Assembly: GCA_946406095.1 (NCBI GenBank)
Contig: CAMJJO010000127.1
Span: 1-5,209 of the forward strand
Source of the DNA: an uncultured Bacteroidales bacterium
GTDB taxonomy: Bacteria; Bacteroidota; Bacteroidia; Bacteroidales; UBA932
Direction of reading: 5' to 3'
DNA length: 5,209 nt
The notes beneath the pieces are model-generated. The model was not told the origin of the DNA and did no database searches. It worked only from the letters and a program-made list of their open reading frames with translations. Numbering within the stretch: the stretch's first letter is position 1; each line of letters starts with the position of its first letter. Position numbers and translations under genes: made by a program. This document shows positions 1 to 5,209 of this stretch, piece after piece.

Positions 1-321
1 GGCCCCGTGATAGACTGGAAATGGTATGAGGTGATGTATGGCGAGCGCTATATGGACACCCCGGAGACCAATCCCGAGGGCTTCGAAAAAACTTCGCTGA
101 TCAACAAAGCCGGAGACCTCAAGGGCAAGCTGCTGATCTGCCAGGGCGCAATCGACAACACCGTGGTCTGGGAGCACAGTCTCAGCTTCACTCAGGCCTG
201 CATAGAAAAGGGAGTGCAGCTGGACTACTTCCCCTACCCCCGTTCCGAACACAACGTGCGCGGCAAATGGAGGGTTCACCTTATGGATAAAGTAACCGAC
301 TATTTCGATTTATATTTATGA
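1..321 (+). CDS. S9 family (DPP IV-like) serine peptidase, C-terminal end, 5' truncated by window
   Basis: This is the C-terminal 106 residues of an alpha/beta-hydrolase peptidase of the prolyl oligopeptidase/dipeptidyl peptidase IV family (S9), which removes dipeptides from peptide N-termini or cleaves after proline. The frame is open from base 1, so the GTG at 7 is an internal Val and not a start. The opening PVIDWKWYEVMYGERYM matches the segment PVSRWEYYDSVYTERYM of human DPP IV. The catalytic Asp is visible in GAIDNTV (bases 154-156) and the catalytic His in SEHNVRG (bases 250-252). They lie 32 residues apart, as do Asp708 and His740 of human DPP IV. The nucleophile Ser (GxSxGG) should lie about 25 residues upstream of the window. 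Bacteroidetes members are usually exported to the periplasm, but the signal region is not visible. The stop TGA overlaps the next gene's ATG. Exact substrate preference cannot be read from this fragment. Confidence 0.93.
   Translation, partial: GPVIDWKWYEVMYGERYMDTPETNPEGFEKTSLINKAGDLKGKLLICQGAIDNTVVWEHSLSFTQACIEKGVQLDYFPYPRSEHNVRGKWRVHLMDKVTDYFDLYL
318..321 (+). other. ATGA stop/start overlap (S9 peptidase to M20 dipeptidase)
   Basis: The TGA stop of the S9 gene (319-321) shares bases with the ATG of the dipeptidase (318-320). This arrangement is typical of translational coupling by terminating ribosomes. No Shine-Dalgarno-like purine run lies upstream; bases 303-317 are strongly A/T-rich, which is typical of Bacteroidetes initiation regions. 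Confidence 0.9.
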
Positions 322-1685
322 AAGAATACATCCAAGCCAATAAAGAAAGGTTCTTCGAGGAACTGTTTTCCGTATTGAGGATCCCCTCAATCAGCGCCAA
401 AGCCGCCAACAAGCCGGATATGCGCCGCTGTGCGGAAAAGCTTGCCGTGCTGCTGGTAGAGGCCGGGGCGGATGAGGCCCAGGTGCTCTCCACCGACGGC
501 AATCCCGTGGTATTCGGGAGCAAGATAATAGACCCCAAAGCCAGGACAGTGCTGGTTTACGGGCACTACGACGTGCAGCCACCGGAGCCGCTGGAGCTCT
601 GGCGCACGGATCCTTTCCAGCCCGTGATAGGGCCGGATCCCGCCACCGGGGCAGATGCCATCTGGGGCCGCGGTGCCAACGACGACAAGGGCCAGCTCTT
701 CATGCACATCAAGGCATTCGAATATCTGCTCGCCAGCGGCAAGCTGAAGCATAACGTCAAGTTCCTTTTCGAGGGCGAAGAAGAGATCGGCTCCCCTTCC
801 CTGCCCAAGTGGATGAAGGAGAACAAGAAACTTCTGAAAGCAGATATCTGCCTGGTTTCAGACACTACCATGATCTCGGAGAAAGTACCTTCCATCAACT
901 GCGGAATGCGCGGCCTTAGCTACCTGGAAGTCAAGGTCACGGGGCCCAACAAGGACTTGCATTCCGGGCACTATGGAGGCGCCGTTGCAAACCCCATCAC
1001 CACTCTCTGCGAGATGATAGCATCCCTGCACGATGCCGACGGGCGCGTGGCCGTGCCAGGCTTCTACGACAAGGTGGTCGAGCTTTCCAAAGCCGACAGG
1101 GCCATGCTCGCGCGTGCGCCCTTCGACATGAAGGAATACAAGGAATTCCTTGAAATAGACGAAGTTAAGGGCGAAAAAGGATATACCACCCTGGAGCGTA
1201 CCGGCATCAGGCCCTGCCTGGACGTATGCGGCATCTGGGGCGGCTACACCGGAGAGGGCGCCAAGACGGTGCTGCCTTCGGTTGCCCACGCAAAGATCTC
1301 GATGCGTCTCGTGCCGAATCAGCGCAGCGCAGAAATCACCAAACTCTTTGCCCGGCATTTCAAAAAGATCGCCCCGAAATATGTGAAAGTGGAAGTCAAG
1401 GAGTGTGAAGGCGGCGACGGCTTCCTCATCCCCATAAGTTCCGAGGCCTACAAGGCGGCTTCCAAGGCCATGACCGAAGTCTACGGCATCGAGCCGGTGC
1501 CTGCACGGGGTGGCGGCAGCATCGCAGTTCTTGCAGAAATGCAGAAGATACTCGGCATAGATCCGCTCCTGATGGGCTTCGGCCTCGAGCGGGACACCAT
1601 CCATTCCCCCAACGAAAGCTACTTGCTGAGCCAGTTCTTTGCCGGAATGGAATCCATCGCAAAATTCTACGAATACTATAAATAA
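318..1685 (+). CDS. M20 family metallodipeptidase (carnosinase/CNDP-like)
   Basis: This is a complete 455-residue di-metal dipeptidase with no signal peptide, so it is probably cytosolic. It is expected to hydrolyse dipeptides to amino acids. By alignment from memory with human CN2, the metal ligands are His83 in YGHYDVQPP, bridging Asp122 in GRGANDDKGQ, Glu156 in FEGEEEIGS, Asp182 in LVSDTTM and His429 in DTIHSPNE. Glu155 is the general base and Asp85 assists. His215 in KDLHSGHYGG is the residue that the dimerisation (lid) domain, about 200-320, gives to the partner subunit's active site. All key residues are present and the length is normal for the family. The ATG overlaps the upstream peptidase stop (ATGA), which supports this start and suggests translational coupling. 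There is no Shine-Dalgarno; the region just upstream is A/T-rich. The neighbouring S9 peptidase suggests sequential peptide breakdown (inference). Exact dipeptide preference is not determinable. Confidence 0.95.
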   Translation: MKEYIQANKERFFEELFSVLRIPSISAKAANKPDMRRCAEKLAVLLVEAGADEAQVLSTDGNPVVFGSKIIDPKARTVLVYGHYDVQPPEPLELWRTDPFQPVIGPDPATGADAIWGRGANDDKGQLFMHIKAFEYLLASGKLKHNVKFLFEGEEEIGSPSLPKWMKENKKLLKADICLVSDTTMISEKVPSINCGMRGLSYLEVKVTGPNKDLHSGHYGGAVANPITTLCEMIASLHDADGRVAVPGFYDKVVELSKADRAMLARAPFDMKEYKEFLEIDEVKGEKGYTTLERTGIRPCLDVCGIWGGYTGEGAKTVLPSVAHAKISMRLVPNQRSAEITKLFARHFKKIAPKYVKVEVKECEGGDGFLIPISSEAYKAASKAMTEVYGIEPVPARGGGSIAVLAEMQKILGIDPLLMGFGLERDTIHSPNESYLLSQFFAGMESIAKFYEYYK

Positions 1686-1688
1686 ATG
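1683..1688 (+). other. Abutting TAA-ATG junction (M20 dipeptidase to PanE-like)
   Basis: The dipeptidase TAA is followed with no spacer by the ATG of the reductase. The surrounding bases (about 1665-1705) are A/T-rich against a GC-rich background and lack a Shine-Dalgarno. This supports the chosen start and coupled translation in one transcript. Confidence 0.85.
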
Positions 1689-2687
1689 AGAGCAGCTATA
1701 TACGGCGCAGGTTCGTTGGGAACGATACTCGGCGCATTCATTACCCGCAAAGGCGGAGAAATCGAACTCATCAACCGCAACAAGGCGCACATCGCAGCCC
1801 TTCAGGAGAAGGGCGCGCAGGTGGTCGGCACCCTGGAATTCACCCAGGCGGTCAAAGCCTACACCCCGGATGAAATGTCCGGCACCTACGATATCATCTT
1901 TCTGATGACAAAGCAGCAGCAGAATGCCGAAGTGGTTGCTTTCCTGAAGGATTTCCTGGCGGAAGACGGAGTGATCGTCACCCTTCAGAACGGGATTCCG
2001 GAGCTCCAGATCGGGGAAATAGTCGGTGAAAACCGGGTGCTTGGATGCACCGTTGCATGGGGAGCCACGATGCAGGGGCCCGGCGTCTGCGAACTCACCA
2101 GCGCACCGGACAGTCTCACTTTCTCGCTTGGCTCGCTTTCCAAGACCCCCAACAAACGCCTGCCCGAAGTCAAGACCCTCCTCGAAATGATGGGCCCGGT
2201 GGAAGTGGATGAAAACTTCATCGGCACACGCTGGAGCAAGCTCCTGATCAACGCATCCTTCTCCGGGATGAGCGCTGTGCTGGGATGCACTTTCGGCGAG
2301 GCTGCGGGCAACAAGGCTTCCCGCAAGTATGTTCAGGCACTGATCAAGGAATGCATCGATGTCTGCGCCACTGCCGGCATCAAGATAGAGCCTGTCCAGG
2401 GCAAGGATATAGTCAAGCTTCTGGACTACCACGGGCCTGTCAAGAAGGCCGTTTCCTTCTTCATCATCCCCATTGCAATCCGAAAGCACGCACGCCTCAA
2501 GGCAAGTATGCTTCAGGATCTGGAGAAAGGAAAAAAGACCGAAGTGGACGCTATCAACGGCGTAGTCTGCGCCTTTGGTCGCAAGGTCGGCTGCCCCACT
2601 CCCGTGAATGACAAGGTAGTGGAAATCATCCACCGTATCGAGGCTGGAGAACTTAAAGCATCTTTTGATAATCTGAAACTCTTTTAA
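1686..2687 (+). CDS. Ketopantoate reductase-like (PanE/ApbA family) NADP-dependent oxidoreductase
   Basis: This is a complete 333-residue cytosolic protein of the ketopantoate reductase family, which reduces 2-dehydropantoate to pantoate with NADPH for coenzyme A synthesis. The N-terminal Rossmann domain begins with the dinucleotide-binding loop GAGSLG (residues 7-12), and QNG (Asn102) follows at the end of the nucleotide domain. The C-terminal helical domain carries RWSKLLIN (Lys185 and Asn189; the Lys is the likely catalytic one) and SMLQDLEKGKKTEVDAING (Ser274, Glu286). Ser274 and Glu286 match Ser244 and Glu256 of E. coli PanE with the same spacing. The protein is about 30 residues longer than E. 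coli PanE, with extra sequence around 240-272. The ATG abuts the dipeptidase stop (TAAATG), indicating operon membership. No other pantothenate gene is in the window, and paralogues of this fold act on other 2-keto acids. I therefore call the family firmly but the substrate only tentatively, and leave panE off as a symbol. Confidence 0.9.
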   Translation: MRAAIYGAGSLGTILGAFITRKGGEIELINRNKAHIAALQEKGAQVVGTLEFTQAVKAYTPDEMSGTYDIIFLMTKQQQNAEVVAFLKDFLAEDGVIVTLQNGIPELQIGEIVGENRVLGCTVAWGATMQGPGVCELTSAPDSLTFSLGSLSKTPNKRLPEVKTLLEMMGPVEVDENFIGTRWSKLLINASFSGMSAVLGCTFGEAAGNKASRKYVQALIKECIDVCATAGIKIEPVQGKDIVKLLDYHGPVKKAVSFFIIPIAIRKHARLKASMLQDLEKGKKTEVDAINGVVCAFGRKVGCPTPVNDKVVEIIHRIEAGELKASFDNLKLF

Positions 2688-2693
2688 CCGATG
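2685..2693 (+). other. 3-base spacer junction (PanE-like to GH31)
   Basis: TAA (2685-2687), the spacer CCG and ATG (2691-2693) join the reductase to the GH31 gene. The last 25 bases of the reductase are A/T-rich and contain no Shine-Dalgarno or hairpin that I can see. There is no room for a terminator or separate promoter in the spacer, so the GH31 gene is most simply read from the same transcript. Confidence 0.8.
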
Positions 2694-2762
2694 AATGCAC
2701 GCCACCTACGCACCCTGATGCTCTGCATCCTGCTTTGCGGAGCCGGCTTTTCCGCCAATGCC
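2691..2762 (+). other. Signal peptide of the GH31 enzyme
   Basis: Residues 1-24 have an Arg/His-containing basic n-region (MNARHLR), a hydrophobic core (LMLCILLCGAGF) and an A-N-A motif before Gln25, which gives a plausible signal peptidase I site between 24 and 25. This supports ATG 2691 as the start rather than the in-frame ATG at 2718, which would lose the basic n-region. Cys16 follows Leu-Leu, not Gly/Ala/Ser, so a lipoprotein anchor is unlikely. The mature enzyme is expected in the periplasm or beyond. Confidence 0.8.
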
Positions 2763-5209
2763 CAGAATGATTTCGCCCCCGTTGCCGACAAGGCCGCACA
2801 GGTTGTTGCGGGCAATGCCCGATTCACCGTTCTCACTCCCCGTCTGATTCGAATGGAATGGGCGGAGGATGGAGTTTTCGAAGACAGGGCAAGCCTGGGC
2901 ATAGTCAACCGCAATCTGCCCGTCCCTCCCTTTAAAGTCAAGAAAAACGGATCCCGTGTGACAATCACAACTTCCGCTCTGACACTTAGTTACAAGGGTT
3001 CAGCCAAGTTCGATTCTCAGAATCTTTCCGTCACTTTCACTATGGCCGGTCCCGCCGACAAGAAGGGGCGTCCGACCACCATTAAAAAGACCTGGACCCC
3101 GGGAATGGATGACTCCGGGAACCTGCTCGGCACGGCCAGGACTCTGGACGGATTCGATTTCGTTGACAAGAAGGCCTCCGGCCAATATACCAAGGAACCT
3201 TTCGACAAGGGCGTGGTTTCCCGCGACGGCTGGGCCGTCATCGACGAGAGCACCAGGCACCTCTACGAGAAAGTGGATACCGATTGGAAATACTGGGTGA
3301 CGGAGCGTCCGAAAGGAGACAGGCAGGACCTTTACATTTTCGCATACGGGCACGACTACGTTGCGGCCGTATCCGATTTCACGAAGATTTCCGGCAAGAT
3401 TCCCCTCCCTCCCAAATATGCCCTGGGATACTGGTGGTGCCGCTACTGGCTGTATTCCGACTATGAACTGGTAGACCTCGCCCAGCATTTCCGGGACTTC
3501 AGCATCCCCGCAGACGTGATGATAATCGACATGGACTGGCACGACACCTTCGAGATGGGCGCAGCCGGCCGCGGATACCAGAGGGATGCTGCCGGCGAGC
3601 GCAAGGGCTGGACCGGCTATACCTGGAAGAAGGAGCTCTTCCCCAACCCCGGAAACCTGCTCCAGGAGCTGCACAATTATGGTTTCAAGACATCCCTGAA
3701 CCTCCATCCGGCATCCGGTCTGCAGGTTTTCGAAGAGCCCTACGAACGCTTCGTAAAGGATTATCTTTCCCGTACCGGGGAGGATTATGACGGCCCCCGC
3801 GGCTATAAGGACGCCGACGGAAATCCCGTCTATGTCCCCTTCCGCATGGACCAGCCCGCATGGGCCGATGCATACTTCAACTCGGTGCTTGATCCCATGA
3901 CCAGGATGGGAGTGGATTTCTGGTGGCTGGACTGGCAGCAGTTCATGACCAGCAAGTATATCCCCGGCCTCAGCAACACCTTCTGGCTCAACCATACCTT
4001 TTGGTGGCATCAGGTGCGCCAGTCCGCGAAATATGGCCAGGATGCCGCCAGGCCTATGATTTACCATCGCTGGGGCGGAATCGGCAGCCACCGTTACCAG
4101 GTGGGTTTCTCCGGCGACACCTACGCCACTTGGAAAGTGCTCGGCTACCTGCCCTGGTTCACCGCAACCGCAGCGAACGTGGGTTATGGCTACTGGGGTC
4201 ACGATATAGGCGGCCATATCCAGCGCCGCGGCGGCAAGAACACGGACCCGGAGCTTTACACCAGATGGCTCCAGAACGGGGTCTTCACTCCCATCTTCAA
4301 GACCCATTCCACCAAGGACATGAGCATGGAGAAGCGATTCTGGGTCTTCCCGGACCATTTCGATCCCATGCGTGAGGCAATCCGCCTGCGCTATACGCTT
4401 TCCCCTTATATCTACGGGGCAGCCCGACAGGCATACGACACCGGCATCTCCATCTGCCGCCCGCTATACTACTATTATCCCGAAGAGCAGAAGGCCTACG
4501 ATACCCGGGAAGAGTTCTTCTTCGGGGATGATATCCTCGCCACAGTGCTCTGCGAGCCGGCCGACATTACCACCGGCCTGACCGCACGCAGCCTCTGGTT
4601 CCCCACCGGATGCGATTGGTACGACGCCTCCACGGGCAAGATGTACGCCGGAGGCACCGAGACCACCGCGAGCTATACCATCGATGAGAATCCCTATTTC
4701 GTGCGCGCAGGAGCCATCATCCCCATGGCCTCTCCGGAGATCAAGTCGCTCCAGGAAGCCAGCAACGAGAACTGGTACATGCTGGTTCCCGGGCAGGGCG
4801 AAGGCAGCACCACTCTTTATGAGGACGACGGAGTATCCCAGGCCTACGGCAGCGCTTTCGCCACCACGGAAGTTCTGCGGAAAGTGGATGCAGACGGTAT
4901 CTCCGTCACCGTCAAACCCCGCCAGGGCTCATTCAAGGGCATCAGCGCCACCCGCAAGGTGCGCATAGTGCTGGACGGCGCCACAGCTCCCACCAAGGTG
5001 AGCGTCAACGGCCGCAACGTTCCCTACAGCCGCTATGCAGCAAAGGATGCCGCCTCCGGAAAGGAAGTCTGGGGATATGACGGCGAGGAGCTCGCAGTTG
5101 TCATCTACCTGGCCGAAAGCGCCGCCTCGGGGCAGCTCGACGTGGAATGCGACAGCCGTTTCGCCTTCACCGAAGGCCAGAAGGGCGTTCTGAAGAGGAT
5201 GCGCAGGAT
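2691..5209 (+). CDS. Exported GH31 family glycoside hydrolase, 3' truncated by window
   Basis: The frame is open from ATG 2691 to the window end (839 full codons plus two bases) with no stop. After a signal peptide (about 1-24) comes a mutarotase-like beta-sandwich (about 30-235). A TIM barrel follows, starting at LPPKYALGYWWCRY (P241), then RPLYYYYP (R590), FFFGDDIL (about 609-616), a beta domain with LYEDDG (709-714) and a DUF5110-like C-terminal region. GH31 active-site landmarks are the substrate-binding Asp280 in MIIDMDW, the nucleophile Asp414 in FWWLDWQQ, Arg460 in YHRWGG, the acid/base Asp476 in GFSGDTYATW, GHDIGGH (504-509) and His539 in FKTHSTK. The 62-residue nucleophile-to-acid/base spacing fits the family. 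GH31 enzymes are retaining and remove alpha-linked glucose, xylose, galactose and related sugars. The D-W-Q-Q loop departs from the usual D-x-x-E, so the substrate is not inferred. It starts 3 bases after the reductase stop and is probably co-transcribed. Confidence 0.93.
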   Translation, partial: MNARHLRTLMLCILLCGAGFSANAQNDFAPVADKAAQVVAGNARFTVLTPRLIRMEWAEDGVFEDRASLGIVNRNLPVPPFKVKKNGSRVTITTSALTLSYKGSAKFDSQNLSVTFTMAGPADKKGRPTTIKKTWTPGMDDSGNLLGTARTLDGFDFVDKKASGQYTKEPFDKGVVSRDGWAVIDESTRHLYEKVDTDWKYWVTERPKGDRQDLYIFAYGHDYVAAVSDFTKISGKIPLPPKYALGYWWCRYWLYSDYELVDLAQHFRDFSIPADVMIIDMDWHDTFEMGAAGRGYQRDAAGERKGWTGYTWKKELFPNPGNLLQELHNYGFKTSLNLHPASGLQVFEEPYERFVKDYLSRTGEDYDGPRGYKDADGNPVYVPFRMDQPAWADAYFNSVLDPMTRMGVDFWWLDWQQFMTSKYIPGLSNTFWLNHTFWWHQVRQSAKYGQDAARPMIYHRWGGIGSHRYQVGFSGDTYATWKVLGYLPWFTATAANVGYGYWGHDIGGHIQRRGGKNTDPELYTRWLQNGVFTPIFKTHSTKDMSMEKRFWVFPDHFDPMREAIRLRYTLSPYIYGAARQAYDTGISICRPLYYYYPEEQKAYDTREEFFFGDDILATVLCEPADITTGLTARSLWFPTGCDWYDASTGKMYAGGTETTASYTIDENPYFVRAGAIIPMASPEIKSLQEASNENWYMLVPGQGEGSTTLYEDDGVSQAYGSAFATTEVLRKVDADGISVTVKPRQGSFKGISATRKVRIVLDGATAPTKVSVNGRNVPYSRYAAKDAASGKEVWGYDGEELAVVIYLAESAASGQLDVECDSRFAFTEGQKGVLKRMRR

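Noticed and set aside
7..9. GTG as a start codon of a small 104-residue protein
   Set aside because: The frame is open to base 1 and the sequence continues the conserved S9 core (PVIDW...). It is an internal Val of a truncated gene.
2661..2690. Possible Bacteroidetes-type promoter (TTTG / TAnnTTTG elements) ahead of the GH31 gene
   Set aside because: TTTTG occurs at 2663-2667, but no correctly spaced TAnnTTTG element is present. The 3-base spacing favours read-through from the upstream gene.
858..2705. A 615-codon open frame on the minus strand spanning the dipeptidase and reductase genes
   Set aside because: It runs in exact codon register antisense to the sense genes and stays open only because TTA, CTA and TCA are almost absent from the sense frames. 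Its translation is rich in His, Cys and Gly with no recognisable domain, while the sense frames carry clear family motifs.
2691..2762. Lipoprotein signal at Cys12 or Cys16 of the GH31 enzyme
   Set aside because: The residue before each Cys (Leu or Met-Leu context) does not fit a lipobox, which needs Gly, Ala or Ser at -1. A signal peptidase I site after A-N-A fits better.
3000..4358. A 452-codon open frame on the minus strand inside the GH31 gene
   Set aside because: It has the same codon-register shadow origin. It ends at a sense TCA (3000-3002), and the sense frame is an unmistakable GH31 enzyme.
3923..4375. A 150-codon plus-strand open frame overlapping the GH31 catalytic region
   Set aside because: It is out of frame with the GH31 gene and low in complexity (rich in Arg, Pro and His). 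It covers the conserved catalytic motifs of the real frame, so it is a GC-driven shadow.

Overview
The window is densely packed, plus-strand protein-coding DNA. It looks like part of one operon from a member of the Bacteroidetes, probably Bacteroidales (gut or rumen type). That assignment is inferred from protein style: a DPP IV-type S9 peptidase with an 'EHNVRG' histidine loop, a carnosinase-like M20 dipeptidase, and an exported GH31 enzyme of the kind common in that phylum. The absence of Shine-Dalgarno sequences at the starts also fits. Base composition is GC-rich by eye (roughly mid-50s %, not computed), higher than typical Bacteroides. A lineage such as Alistipes or an uncultured Bacteroidales group is possible but not shown.

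Layout: (1) 1-321 is the C-terminal end of an S9 prolyl oligopeptidase/DPP IV-family peptidase whose beginning lies outside the window. (2) 318-1685 is a complete M20-family dipeptidase that overlaps the S9 gene by the 4-base ATGA. (3) 1686-2687 is a complete ketopantoate reductase-like (PanE/ApbA fold) oxidoreductase, with its ATG directly abutting the dipeptidase stop (TAAATG). (4) 2691-5209 is a signal-peptide-bearing GH31 glycoside hydrolase that starts 3 bases after the preceding stop and is still open at the window end (839 full codons). There is no intergenic gap longer than 3 bases. I see no RNA gene, mobile element, CRISPR array, promoter or terminator.

How the genes may work together (inference): the S9 enzyme would release di- or tripeptides, probably in the periplasm, and the cytosolic M20 enzyme would split dipeptides to amino acids. 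The GH31 enzyme would remove alpha-linked sugars outside the cytoplasm. The PanE-like reductase has no panB, panC or panD beside it here, so its substrate is uncertain. Compact spacing suggests co-transcription and translational coupling, possibly a peptide/glycan salvage cluster, but shared function is not demonstrated.

Most of the window is recognisable and ordinary. The points most worth a second look are the atypical nucleophile loop of the GH31 enzyme (D414-W-Q-Q instead of the usual D-x-x-E), the orphan PanE-like gene among hydrolases, and the only two TTA codons of the window, which sit exactly at the S9/M20 overlap.
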